Positions 14,401 through 25,026 of a stretch of DNA of 64,000 nucleotides are shown here, in pieces. This DNA comes from Callipepla californica brunnescens. Its lineage: Eukaryota; Chordata; Aves; Galliformes; Odontophoridae. Position 1 is the first letter of the stretch. Each line of letters starts with the position of its first letter. Position numbers and translations under genes: made by a program. The stretch spans positions 3,985,896 through 4,049,895 of the forward strand of contig JALIRH010000043.1 of the NCBI GenBank assembly GCA_023055505.1, read 5' to 3'. Under the pieces are notes generated by a model, which saw only the letters and a list, made by a program, of their open reading frames with translations, made no database searches and was not told where the DNA came from.

Positions 14401-17400
14401 GCTCAGGGGGATGGCCTGCTCCTGTGCCCTTAGGACTTCCTTCTTGAAGAGCGACCAGCTATTTTGGACCCGTTTGCTCTCTCTCAATCCCAGGAGAGTC
14501 CCCCTACTTGTTTTCTGAACAATTCAAAGTCTGCCCTCCCAAAGTTCTCGGTAGCAGTTTTGCTGCTCCCCCTCTTGGCTCCACCAGGAATTGAGAACTT
14601 TACCATTTCATGGTCTGACTGATCGTAAATTGTTTGCCTTATCCTGAAGGCAGAAATGAATTCATGTGTTCAGGCACAGATGGGTCTCTTCAGGGTTCCA
14701 CATGAATAAGTGCATCAGTAAATTTTACTTCAGTAGTTTAGGTCTAGTGTTATAGGCAAAGAGATTTCATAATTAATCAAAGAAAGAGTATTCTATTTGT
14801 GCAAACTGACCAGAAAAAACAATTGTTTTCAGAGCAATAGTGTAGAGGATTTGTTAGGATTTCTTCTTCATTACTAATGTTATCAAAATCTAATTAGTAG
14901 AGATCATAGAATATATAGGAAATACAGATCCGCACATGCCCGAGTGAAATTTGAAGATGCAGTTTTGCTGTGTGATGTTTATTTTCAGTATATGTAATGG
15001 TTACAAAACATGTTGATTTTGTCTGACTCCTTATAGACTGCTTGCTACTGTAGGCATGTACGTCGAGAAGGAAAGTGTTTGTGGTGCAGTATACGGAAGA
15101 TCTCTTTGCTATGTACAAATTTCATCCCTTCCTTAGTTATTGTAGCACAAAATATCTCCTTACTTGAAGTCTTCAGGAATATCTGTAATCCTCTTTTCAA
15201 GTTTGCTCATCTTTTAGAATTTTTTACAGCACGAGAAAGGTAACTTGCATCTTTTAATACATGCAGTAACTTTTAGGCTGCAGTACTGTAGTTCCTATAT
15301 ACTCAGTAATTAGTACTGAAGTAATTAATACCTGTCTAAATGAAATTGCTTGTACTGTTTACCTCAATTTAGGACTTCATCCTCTTTCTTTTTTCTGCGT
15401 AGGAGATAAGAGAGACGAGAAAACGGCATGAGCATCGTTTGGTCGAAGTGGACACTAGTCGCCAAAAGGAGTATGAAAACAAAATGGCTCAGGCTCTGGA
15501 GGATCTGCGAAATCAGCATGATGAGCAAGTCAAGCTGTACAAAATGGAGCTAGAGCAGACCTATCAGGCTAAGGTAACTGCTGCTTTCCCCTTCTGTTGG
15601 ACCGGAAGTCCAATCAGTGAAATAGAAACATTTCTGTCAGTCCTACTGTGTTTAAGGAGATAGTAGTAATAATGTGAACAAGTTTTGTGCTGATGTCCAG
15701 GTGTTTCCTCCTGTACAGGTGCACAGGTGGATTTCCAGTGAGGCTATAGCCCAAGGTAACAACTAGGAATGGTGCTAGCCAGAGAACGTGTGAAACTAAT
15801 GTTTGCTGAGGACAGTAGTGGTTTTTCTTCCTGTGGTTCAGGTGTTTTTTTTTTTGTTGTTTTTAATGCAGTTGTGGTTTCATTGAGGGTGGTAGTGGGG
15901 AAATCAGACAAGATAATGGGTGCATTTTTTTTTTTATAAGCCTTGGTATTGAAAACTGGTATATAATTTCAAAGAAGTTTGAACATAGAGGGGCATAATT
16001 TGATGGAGAAGAATTCTCCTTGAACTTCTTCAGAACATAGATACTATTTTGTTTTACCTGCCTGGGCAAGTCCTGAGTTAGCAAATGGCAGTTAATTCAG
16101 CTGGCGGTGTGGGGAAGTAGTATCCTTGGTATAATTGCTGGCTACAAGTATATATTTTTGTGTATTGAGTACCTTACATGAAAGAATAAAGTAGGTGTCA
16201 GTTTTCTGGTTATAAAAATACTTACTAGTAACTGTAGCCACTTCTAATTCTCCTGTGGTGGAAAACTATGGTTTCTAACACTGCTAACTATGGTTGCTAA
16301 CACTGTTTTCCCACACCTTCCACTTTGAGATTCCCTTAATAGTTTTTTGTTTTGCAGTTTGAGAAACATTGATCTAAAAAATATTTAACTGTTTCTTAGG
16401 GCAGCAACAAAATAAATAATAGGTAATAAGAAGCAAAATAAAGAACTTTTAGCAATCTTGGCATTCTTTGGGGAAGTTAGGAACAGCCAGATACTTGAAT
16501 TGACTTGTCTGAAAAAGATCCAAATTTTTCTCTCCTTTGTAGTGAAAACACTGTTTGCAAAGCAGATAGAGAAGGAGAAAATGACAGGAGTTGAGAAGAG
16601 GATGAACAAATTAAGGTTTCTCCCCTCCTTCCCCCACCCCCCCCCCCCAAAAAAAAAAAAAAAAAAAGAAAGAAAGAAAGAAAGAAGTGCTGATGGTCAT
16701 TATGCAGTTGAAATGAGAAGGACGAGAAGGGAAAGACAGGCTTAGCTGTGTGTTTCTGGGTAAAGTTCTGTTCAGGGTAATGCCTTCTTCAGAGACCTTG
16801 GGCTGTTGGAGAATATGATGTGGAAGCAGATGGAGTGTCTGCCAAGCTTCTCCAGGATGAGCTGATCTTGGCAAAAAAGCTCAATGCGTGTTCTTACTTA
16901 GAATTCTTTGAGCAATTGGTTGACGACGATCGATCTCTTGAAGCTTTGTGCTGAGTGGTTAAGAACAATGTTCTGCCTAAAACTATTCTTAGAATTGGGG
17001 CAGTTTGGTTCCTGCGTGGATTCTGTGGTGTGTAGTAGTACATTGTTGAATTTAAGCTGCAAAGCATAAAAAGATCATTCTTCAGCTACCTCAATGATAC
17101 TTACAGTGTAATGTCTTCGAACTCCATTGTTACTCTGTCAGATTGAGTTAAGATTAGCCACTAGAAATGCAGCTTGATCATTAGGTGAAATTAACAAAAA
17201 CTGAAACAAAAATGGAATTAAAACCACTAGGGAAGATTTATGTGTATTATTATTTTGCCTCTGTGGCAGGATATGTTCCCAAGTGCTGTGTGTAGTCTTG
17301 GTCTTTCCTGAAGAGGTAGTACAGATTAACATATAGGAGACCAACAAAATCTCAATGTGTGAAGCAGATCCTGCATGAAGAGTGTTTAATATAAAGCTTG

Positions 17401-20400
17401 ACGTGGGATAGAAGATAAGAGAATGGGAGAATATAATGGGTGTTTGTGAAAGGGTAGATGGCATGGAGAGGATGAATGTTTCTTATTTTTCAGTAGAAGT
17501 GGGGAAAGTGAATGTAACTCTCCAGTAGCAGACTCTAAAGAAACGAGAAAGTTTTTCTTCATTAATATGTAGATTAAATCCCTACCATGTGAATGCAGAG
17601 GTCAGAGACAAAATCCTGCCTGAAAAATCCATGAAAGACCGTAAGCATCAAGATCTTATTTCCTGCTGAGGAAATCAGTAAGTTGGTTCTGGCCAGATCA
17701 GACGTAACACTAGTGGAACGTTTTATTCAGCTTGTTCTCTGGGCTTCCAAGGAACTGTTAAACCAGGGCATGAAATTGGTGGCCTTTATGTGATCGTTCT
17801 GATATCAAGCAGGCAATGTGATAGCATGGACCTAAGTTTTATAACTGCTAGTATAATCCTGTAAGAACAGAACTGACATATGTGTTCTAGTTCTGTAGGG
17901 TTTGTTCTTGATGCTCATAAAATTACTAAATTTCCATTTTAAAGCATTTAAGAATAAAAAGTTTATATTCCATAGTGGAAGTATTTTTACGAGATGTCTA
18001 ACTCAGTGCAAGTGACTTGTATAAAAATTGTCTTCCAGCTGGAGAATGCCATATTAGCCTCTGACCAAAATGACAAAGCTGCTGGAGCAGCTCGGGAGGA
18101 GTTGAAGGAGGCTCGCATGAGAATAGAATCTCTCAACTACCAAATTTCTGGCCTTCAGAAACAGGTAAAAGGCACTAAATTTGCTCTCGTTTCTAACATA
18201 AAGCACTGTAATGTTTGAATATATTCAGATTTCTGTCCTCATGTTCTCTGAGTGCTGTGGAGAGGTGGTTGTTGTCTTTGTGATCTTGGGGTCGTAGAAT
18301 CACTGAGGTTGGAAAAGATCTCTAAGATCATCCAGTCCAACTGTCCACCTATCTCCAGTATTTCCCACTAAATCACGATCCCCTCAGTACAACATCTGCA
18401 TGTTTCTTGAATGCTTCCAGGGCCAGTGACTCCTCCATCTTGAGGAATATGGGCCTGGCAAAGAGTAAAGTCAGGACCTTGTACTTTAGAAGAGTGAAAT
18501 TCCAGTTGTTTAAAGAATTAGTGGAAAACATCCCTTGGGATCTGTCCCTAGAGACAGAAGGAACAGAACAGAGCTGGTAAATCTTTAAGGCTCAATCTCC
18601 ATCTGCACTTGTAAGAAACCAGCTAAGGGAGTCAGGAAACTGTGATGGCTGAGCTAGGATCTGCTGGTCAAACTGAGGGGTAAGAAGGAAATACTCAGGA
18701 TGGATGGCATGGGAAGAGTGCAGAGATGCTGTCAGACATGCAGAGGAAAGGTGAAAGCCAAGATGAAACTGGGCTTGGCAAGTGATACAGAGAATAACAA
18801 GGAGTTCCATGGGTACATTGGTTAGAAGAGTGGACCCCCACTGATAGATGAGAAGGGAGAACTGGCTACAGCAGACTGAGACATTCAGTTCTTTGCCTCG
18901 GTCTTCACTGTCAGTCAGACTTCCCACATGTCTTGTGTCCCTGAACCTTTAGGAGGGAATTGGGAGAAAATCCCTCCTCCCATAAGTAAAGAACAAGTTC
19001 AGGAATTCCTGATGAAATTGAACATGTTCAAGCCTATGTGGTCCGATGACATGCATCTCAGAATCCTGAAGAAGCTGGCTGATGTGTTTGCCGTGCCACT
19101 GTCCATCACATTAAAAAAAAAATCATGGATGTTTGGTGAAGTCTCTGGTGACTGGAAAAAAGGAAACAGCTCCCATTTTTTAAGAAGGGTAAAAAAGCCT
19201 CATGTCTGTGCCAGGGAAGGTTGTGGAATTAAATCCTCCTAGATGCAATGTTAAGACACGTGCAAGATGAGTTGATAGTGAAACACTGAGCTGAGCATTG
19301 CCGAAGATAGATTGTGCCTGACCAACCTGATGGCCTTCTGGCCTTCTGTGAAGGAGTGATGACATCAGTTGATATGGGAAGACCAATAAAAGCCATCTCC
19401 TGGGACTTCTTTTAGGCCTGTGATGCAGTCCCACGCCGCATCCTTATGTCTATGTTGAGAGATACAGATTTGAAGGTTGGACTATTCAGTGGATAAAGGT
19501 AGCCTCAGCCAGAGCATTGTGCTCTATGTTCCTGTGGAGGATGGTGATGAGTAGTGTCCTGCAAGGGGGTCTGTCTTGGCTTTCAACATCTTTATCAATG
19601 ATCTAGACAGTGAGATTAAGTGTACCTTCACTAAGTTTGCTGGTGACACCAAGCTGAGTGGTGCAGTTGGAAGGAATGCCATCCAAAAGGACCTGGGCAA
19701 AGTGGTCCTGTAGACCTGGCCTGAGGGAGCTGGGCTTCTTCAACCTGGAGAAGAGAAGATGCAGTGGAGACCTCATTGTGGCCTTCCTGTTTCTGAACAA
19801 GATAAAAGACAGAGTTTTACATGAGCAGATAGTGATAGGACTAAGGGGAAACAGTTTTAAGCTAAAAACAGGGAAATGGAGGTTAGATGTGAGGGGGAAA
19901 TTTTTCCCTCAGAGGGCAGTGAGGCCCCAGCGCAGGCTGCCCAGAGAATGGTGTGGATGTTCCATTCCTGGAGGTGCTCAAGGCCAGGCTGGATAATCTG
20001 GTGGGGGTCAACCAACCCATGGCAGGGAATTGGAGATGGATGGTCTTTAGGGTCCCTTCCAACCCAAGGCACTCTGATTCTGGTGGGAGAGAGGTGATTT
20101 CTGTGTTGCGTCCACATGGATTACAGCTGGGTTTTCTGTTGTCCCTAGGCTAGTGCAGCAGAAGATCGCATTCATGAGTTGGAGGAAATGATGGCTGGTG
20201 AACGGGATAAATTTAGGATGATGCTTGATGCCAAGGAGAGGGAGATGACAGAAATGAGGGACCAGATGCAGCTGCAGCTCACAGAATACCAGGAACTGCT
20301 TGATGTGAAATTAGCGCTTGACATGGAAATCAGTGCTTACCGAAAACTCCTGGAAGGGGAAGAGGAAAGGTAAGTATGAGTTCCACATGGTTTTCTTAAG

Positions 20401-23400
20401 AAATGAAAATAACATTAGTCCTCTGTTTTGTACCACAGAAATGCTTAGATTTTGTTTGACTGAAATCTTGTCTTCATATTGTGATGTTCTGCATGGAACA
20501 CGTAACAGCTGTTCACATCTGAATATCTGCCTTATGTTTTGGTTTTCATAATAGTGTCAAAGTGCAGTGAAATATATCATTCAGAGCTTGACATTCATCT
20601 CCTCTTTTTATTTAAGTGCTTACACGTACATCTTTTCCTGTGATCAGGCTCAAGAGTAGTGTGTTTAGTAGTAGTACAGGAGTGGAGGATTAAGCAGTCT
20701 GTGTTGTTCTCATTAGCACTGCCTTTCATGTCACATAGTCATCCTGGAAGGACCTCCTATTTGTTCACATGCAGTCCTGTTGACAGACATGGTGAAGCAT
20801 GTTACAGACTGGTTACTGAGTATATTGTACTACTATTGCTTTGTGAGCTGTTCCCTGGGTGAGCTAGAAAAATCTTAATTTTCTTCCATTTGATGAAAGT
20901 ACTTGCTTGATTGTTTTCAGGTTGAAGCTCTCTCCAAGCCCTTCGTCCCGTGTTACCGTCTCTCGTGCTACCTCCAGCAGCAGCAGTAGCAGTACTTCAC
21001 TTGTCCGCTCTTCCCGAGGCAAGAGACGACGGATTGAGGCAGAGGAGCTTTCAGGCAGTGGAACAAGTGGAATTGGCACTGGAAGTATCAGTGGCAGCAG
21101 TAGCAGCAGTAGCTTCCAAATGTCCCAGCAGGCTTCAGCTACAGGAAGTATCAGCATTGAAGAGATAGACCTGGAAGGCAAATATGTTCAACTGAAGAAC
21201 AACTCGGAGAAGGTGAGTGACAGCAGAAGTCCTACAAGAGGAGGAGCTAAACTGAAATGTCGTGCAGTCTGTTGAGCACAAGTCACTTATGAGAAATGGC
21301 ATCTTTCAAGGTGTGTCATCCTGCAGAAATTAAGTGGCATTTGAAAGCTGAATGTTGCACCGTGATTAGAAGTGTGATGTCTGCAGGATGAGAACGTAGT
21401 TCTGAGTGTCTAGTCATGTATGCTGGTAGCATGCTTCCGGGAATGGCCTCACTGGCTCTAGCAGGGCTGTTAGTGTGAAATGTGGTTTTCAGTTTTTGCT
21501 GGATGATCTTAACACAAGACTTGGGTGTAGAAAAGTATTCTGAAGTTAGATTGCAGGTGTCTAAAACCACATAAATAAACGTGATAAAGAGGCCTAGAGA
21601 AAGTTTTGATGCCTGTTTGCTCAGCTTTAATAAATAACCTTACAATTCTCCCCATTAGGATCAGTCTTTGGGCAACTGGAGACTGAAAAGACAAATTGGA
21701 GATGGAGAAGAAATTGCTTACAAATTTACTCCGAAGTATGTCCTCAGGGCTGGGCAGACTGTAACGGTAAGTCATATTTTGTGTGTCAGCAACGTTCCTT
21801 TGTTGATGTTGTGGCAGCTGCAAATCTGACATTTGGTATGGCCTGATCAGGTGTGTGACTTTTGGACTAGTGGATTTCATTTTAGAGAAGGATTTCAGTT
21901 GTAGAAAGGCAAAACAAACAAAAAAAAAGGTTGATCTTCCATATTAGCTCTTCAATATTTAAGGCCATTTAGCTGAAAAAAGAGTTTTGGGAGGAAGGAG
22001 GCAAAGATTGTTGTTTATTTTTTCAAACCTTTGTTAGGATTTGGAAGACTTAATCCTGCTCTACCCCTTCATGTAGTAGGAACATTTGTTTAGTCTGGTG
22101 GACCTGTGTTATGTTTAATCCTTGACATTCTCAGTCTTAACTGTAGTAGAACAACTGCTTCTTGCAGTTTTGTTTGACATTTAGTCTGCAAGAGAGTTAA
22201 AAAATGGCTTTCCTTTAATCCGTTGCAGTTATTTCTACCTAAGTATCAGTTGCTCAGATATGTATCAGAGGTGAAATTGCTATGTTCCAAACTGCATTTT
22301 ATGTCCCTGCTTTAGTCACTTAGGCTGTGGTAGGAGTAATTGTGTTCAGAACTGATGAGTGGAATGTTGGATTGATTTCCTTTCTCTTGCCATGGCTGGT
22401 GGTAATGTTTGTTGGAGACAGAAAATAATGTCTTCCCATGAGTACTGACGTAAGTAAATGTAGGGTAAATCTGTCATTGGGATTTGGAAATAAAACTGAT
22501 AAGGAAAAAAGTTTGGGATATTTAAAAGTAAAAGTGCATGAGTAGCTGATTACAGAATGTTTTTCTCACTAGATCTGGGGTGCAGATGCAGGTGTATCTC
22601 ATAGCCCCCCTTCTGTTCTCGTGTGGAAGAATCAAGGCAGCTGGGGCACTGGAGGAAATATCCGCACATACCTCGTGAACTCTGATGGAGAGGTAGGAAG
22701 ATGGTTGTTTTTTCAGTGTTGGAAGTACAGCAGCTGTTTCCATTCAGTTCCTGTGTGCTCTATGTTGCCCTACATCTGCCCACAGCTCCTTTTTTTTTTT
22801 ATTATTATTATTATTTTATTTTAAACTATCCCTGCTCATGCAATGGAGAATCATGCTTTGGCTGTTACTCATAAATGTGCCATTATCCCTGCAGTTGAGT
22901 AGAAACAGGAAGGTGAAACAGACCACAGTTGTATCAGTTTTCATGCTGCCTTTCTTGCTGGCAATTCTGTGGAAGCACTTTGTGCAGGAACAGCAGCACA
23001 GGATAAGGTAGGGTGTAGAAAGCTGTCTGGCTTAGAATTCAAGTAGAAGAAACAGATAAAATACTGTCTGAACGTACTTCAGATCCATGACCCTTCCTGC
23101 TGTGGTTACTCCGCAAGTAGAAATTTGCATCTACAATCTCAAGGTTACAAGTGCAAAGAAGAATTTATTTGTTATTAAGAAGTGTTCAAAAATTGCCTAG
23201 TAATAAAGAAAGCTTCCTGATGTTTTAAAATTGTTTTTAGTGCCTGATTTGGAGGACCATCCTTATAATTGGTATATACAATAGACATAAAATGTGTAGG
23301 AGAAAGAATGCGTGTTCTTAATACTGTAATTGTATGGAGAAACTTCAGTTTCTGACGTAATGTGCCTTTGGAGCGCTGCTGGATCAGTGTACTGTGAACT

Positions 23401-25026
23401 TGCCAAACTAACAAGCACCAGCTTCTTCTCAAACACCTAGTAATAAAAGAAAACTCCTGTAGCTAAGATACATGGCAATGCCTTTGATAGCTGTAACTAT
23501 GAATGTTTTTGTGGTTTGCAGGATCTTAAGAGTATTTGCTTAAACAGCTAACTGTGACTGTGGGTCAAATTGATTTAAATCCTCCAAACATTAGTGGGAT
23601 TGCTATACTGATGATACAGCAAATTTTCAGAGATGCATATGGACCACCAGTCATTCTTCCCTTTTGTGTAGGAAGTCGCAGTGAGAACTGTTACTAAATC
23701 AGTCGTTGTGCGGGAGAACGAAGAGGAGGAGGATGAAGCAGATTTTGGAGAGGAGGATCTTTTCAACCAACAGGTAATGAGTCGTAGACCACATTTTTAA
23801 TTTGTTTTTTGGTTGGTTTGAATCATTAGCCAAGAGATTATGGGTTTCCCTTCAGTTTTTGCTAGATCTGAGTTTCTTGGTCCATTTTCCTGTGGGTGCT
23901 TGCAGAAGACAATGCCAGAGCAGCTTGCAGCTGTGCAGCATCACTACAGCATGCAGATGAATGTTCTAGGAATTGCTGAATCAGTAACTTTAGAGCCCAA
24001 GCAGTGCCTAGTATCAGATTGGGATGCTAGGGGATCTATGGAAGCACTCTGCAGATAGTTTTTTGTTTTTGTGTTTTTTTTTCTCAAGACTACAGTGACT
24101 TAAACCATATTTGGAGTTGTTGAGTTTTAGTAGTAAGTCATTGCTGGACTGCTGTTCCCCATTCCAGCATTGCCTTCTCTGAAAAAAGAAAAAGGTGTGT
24201 TATTCCTGCTGTGAACAGAATGTAACCATTGGGAAACAGGACCACTGAAAACAAGAGATGCAGAGTGCTTCTGTTGTTGCAAGTTTCAGTTTATTTTCTG
24301 GTGGCATATACATATTTGAAATGAACTTGGTTTTCCTTTATAACATGACTCTTCTCATAGCTCTCGGTTAAGCGTTGTACAGTAACTAAACTAACCAGCT
24401 GTTAGCAGAGTGAAAGTGAGTAATATGCTTTATACAGGTGATATTAGGAAATAGTTTAAATTTGTTTCAAACCTCTTTCTAATTTCTTATTTCTTTGGAT
24501 CAGTGGCTGTGAGCAGTTCTTTTCAAGAGTTATTTCTGTGCAGGTCTGCAGTTGAGCTGTGCAAACTTATTTTCCTTTTAGCGGCGTATTCATAGTGTAA
24601 AGTAACTGAAACATATATAATTTTTGCCCTCCAAGAAGCATCTTCGCAGCATAGATCTCTCTTGAAAGGAAAGATGTGACATAAAGGAAGGGAATTCCTG
24701 TTAAGAAGCCAGTGGTATTATTATTTTCATTCACCATCTCTGTCAGTGTTGAAAGTGTGGACATGAGCCACTCAGCCCATCACCAAAGACCACAGCAGCC
24801 AAAGTAGCAGTGTCTCACTCCTGTGCACAGACTGATGTGTAGTATGCTTCATCTGTAGCTGAGGTGCTCTCTGAATACTGAATGAGAAGGAAGGTGCTTT
24901 TAACAATGGAGATAAGCAGAATCTAGTCTTGTAATACTAAGAGCTACTTAGATCATAGTTAACACTGTGTCTTTCTGATTTTAGGGGGATCCCAGAACAA
25001 CTTCACGAGGATGCTCAGTGATGTGA
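8307..25026 (+). CDS. LMNB2: Lamin B2, partial (exons 2-12; exon 1 before the window)
   Basis: B-type lamin: an intermediate-filament protein that polymerises under the inner nuclear membrane and stays membrane-attached through a C-terminal farnesyl group. Eleven exons join in frame to give 533 residues plus stop: 8307-8443, 10765-10921, 11498-11623, 15403-15573, 18039-18164, 20149-20369, 20921-21212, 21659-21766, 22573-22692, 23672-23773, 24985-25026. Visible parts in order are the end of coil 1A, coils 1B and 2 up to the conserved rod end (LLEGEEER), an SPSP mitotic kinase site, a basic nuclear localisation signal (GKRRRIE), the lamin-tail Ig fold, an acidic stretch and the CaaX box CSVM. 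Family lamins are about 600 residues, so roughly 67 residues lie on the missing first exon. All introns are GT/AG. Lamin B2 is preferred over B1 because of the tail sequence and the TIMM13/TMPRSS9 neighbours. Confidence 0.97.
8444..10764 (+). other. LMNB2: LMNB2 intron 2
   Basis: About 2.3 kb of non-coding sequence between good donor (gtaagg) and acceptor (gtttcag) sites. There is a short CA repeat near 8703-8714. I see no convincing gene, RNA or mobile element. Confidence 0.8.
10765..10921 (+). CDS. LMNB2: LMNB2 exon 3 (linker L1 and start of coil 1B)
   Basis: This 157-nt exon has the same length as LMNA exon 2. It completes the split codon (Ser) and encodes heptad-repeat coil sequence including [18 protein letters not shown], ending AQLAK. 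The donor is gtattg; the acceptor follows a T-rich tract. Confidence 0.95.
10922..11497 (+). other. LMNB2: LMNB2 intron 3
   Basis: A 576-nt intron with a T run at about 11295-11306 and a short alternating catg stretch just after it. Nothing coding is seen. Confidence 0.8.
11498..11623 (+). CDS. LMNB2: LMNB2 exon 4 (coil 1B)
   Basis: A 126-nt exon, the same length as LMNA exon 3, in phase 0 at both ends. It encodes coil 1B including [17 protein letters not shown] and DFRKNVFEE. The donor is gtatta and the acceptor is caactag. Confidence 0.95.
11624..15402 (+). other. LMNB2: LMNB2 intron 4 with large CR1 insertion
   Basis: About 3.8 kb. Half of it is the antisense CR1 LINE at 12732-14640. The remainder (11624-12731 and 14641-15402) shows no coding or RNA feature that I can support. 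Confidence 0.8.
12732..14640 (-). mobile_element. CR1 LINE, antisense, 5'-truncated, about 1.9 kb
   Basis: Reading the minus strand, decayed ORF2 blocks occur in order: [16 protein letters not shown] (14430-14487), [18 protein letters not shown] (14090-14150), [18 protein letters not shown] (13810-13870), [10 protein letters not shown] (13660-13690), then the tail segment [20 protein letters not shown]. The element ends with the CR1 3' end at 12732-12950. Multiple frame breaks make it inactive. Confidence 0.93.
15403..15573 (+). CDS. LMNB2: LMNB2 exon 5 (coil 1B)
   Basis: A 171-nt exon, equal to LMNA exon 4 in length, in phase 0 at both ends. It encodes charged heptad sequence starting [17 protein letters not shown] and ending ELEQTYQAK. 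The acceptor is tgcgtag and the donor gtaact. Confidence 0.96.
15574..18038 (+). other. LMNB2: LMNB2 intron 5
   Basis: About 2.5 kb with no recognisable gene. It contains a compound simple repeat at 16632-16686 (C run, A run, then GAAA units), listed separately. Confidence 0.8.
16632..16686. repeat. Compound simple repeat (C run, A run, GAAA units)
   Basis: A C-rich run is followed by about 19 A and then several GAAA units. The two sharp composition steps are typical of slippage. Confidence 0.9.
18039..18164 (+). CDS. LMNB2: LMNB2 exon 6 (linker L12 / coil 2)
   Basis: A 126-nt exon, equal to LMNA exon 5 in length, in phase 0 at both ends. It encodes [18 protein letters not shown] followed by [13 protein letters not shown] and ends GLQKQ. 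The acceptor is tcttccag and the donor gtaaaa. Confidence 0.96.
18296..18445 (-). mobile_element. CR1 3'-end fragment, antisense
   Basis: The standard CR1 tail in reverse (agaatcactgaggttggaa at its left edge), cut off where the sense-strand CR1 begins. Confidence 0.88.
18446..20095 (+). mobile_element. CR1 LINE, sense, 5'-truncated, decayed
   Basis: Plus-strand blocks [38 protein letters not shown] (18990-19110) and later the [13 protein letters not shown] segment (19720-19760) are CR1 ORF2. It finishes with the CR1 tail (gtcccttccaaccc near 20050-20070). Frameshifts and stops throughout. Confidence 0.92.
20149..20369 (+). CDS. LMNB2: LMNB2 exon 7 (end of rod, coil 2)
   Basis: A 221-nt exon, equal to LMNA exon 6. 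It encodes the end of the rod, including the strongly conserved intermediate-filament helix-termination motif ([19 protein letters not shown], then EGEEER). It ends with two bases of an Arg codon before gtaagt. Confidence 0.97.
20370..20920 (+). other. LMNB2: LMNB2 intron 7
   Basis: 551 nt from a consensus donor (gtaagt) to ttttcag. No additional feature is seen. Confidence 0.8.
20921..21212 (+). CDS. LMNB2: LMNB2 exon 8 (CDK site, NLS, Ser/Gly-rich linker, start of Ig fold)
   Basis: This 292-nt exon opens with the LSPSPSSR mitotic phosphorylation motif just after the rod, then a poly-Ser tract, the basic [14 protein letters not shown], and a Gly/Ser-rich segment. It ends with the start of the lamin tail domain ([16 protein letters not shown]). 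LMNA exon 7 is 223 nt; the extra length sits in the Ser/Gly-rich linker. Confidence 0.96.
21213..21658 (+). other. LMNB2: LMNB2 intron 8
   Basis: 446 nt between gtgagt and ccattag. No further feature is recognised. Confidence 0.8.
21659..21766 (+). CDS. LMNB2: LMNB2 exon 9 (lamin tail Ig fold)
   Basis: A 108-nt exon, equal to LMNA exon 8. It encodes [18 protein letters not shown] and then [14 protein letters not shown], the core beta strands of the lamin tail domain. In phase 0 at both ends; donor gtaagt. Confidence 0.97.
21767..22572 (+). other. LMNB2: LMNB2 intron 9
   Basis: 806 nt of non-coding sequence. Nothing else is supported. Confidence 0.8.
22573..22692 (+). CDS. LMNB2: LMNB2 exon 10 (lamin tail Ig fold)
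   Basis: A 120-nt exon, equal to LMNA exon 9. It begins IWGADAG and contains the diagnostic [18 protein letters not shown] segment of the lamin Ig fold, ending NSDGE. Donor gtagga, acceptor ctcactag. Confidence 0.97.
22693..23671 (+). other. LMNB2: LMNB2 intron 10
   Basis: 979 nt. A T run followed by ATT trinucleotide units occupies about 22789-22822. No gene or RNA is supported. Confidence 0.8.
23672..23773 (+). CDS. LMNB2: LMNB2 exon 11 (end of Ig fold, acidic tail)
   Basis: A 102-nt exon in phase 0 at both ends. It encodes [15 protein letters not shown] followed by an acidic run ([16 protein letters not shown]). It is flanked by tgtgtag and gtaatg. Confidence 0.95.
23774..24984 (+). other. 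LMNB2: LMNB2 intron 11
   Basis: 1.2 kb of non-coding sequence before the last exon. No feature is recognised. Confidence 0.8.
24985..25026 (+). CDS. LMNB2: LMNB2 exon 12 coding part (CaaX box)
   Basis: The last 13 codons plus stop: [13 protein letters not shown]. The terminal CSVM is a CaaX farnesylation motif (the same type as in lamin B2 proteins), which marks this as a permanently prenylated B-type lamin rather than a lamin C-like tail. The acceptor is gattttag. Confidence 0.97.
   Translation, partial: GDPRTTSRGCSVM

Larger units (their letters stand above)
18165..20148 (+). other. LMNB2: LMNB2 intron 6, mostly CR1
   Basis: About 2.0 kb, nearly filled by CR1: an antisense 3'-end fragment (18296-18445) that abuts a sense-strand truncated element (18446-20095). 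The true exon begins only about 50 bases after the CR1 tail. Confidence 0.85.

Noticed and set aside
13729..14487. Reverse-transcriptase-like frames that might be a functional gene
   Set aside because: They are ordered but frame-broken CR1 ORF2 pieces with stops between them, and the tail matches CR1.
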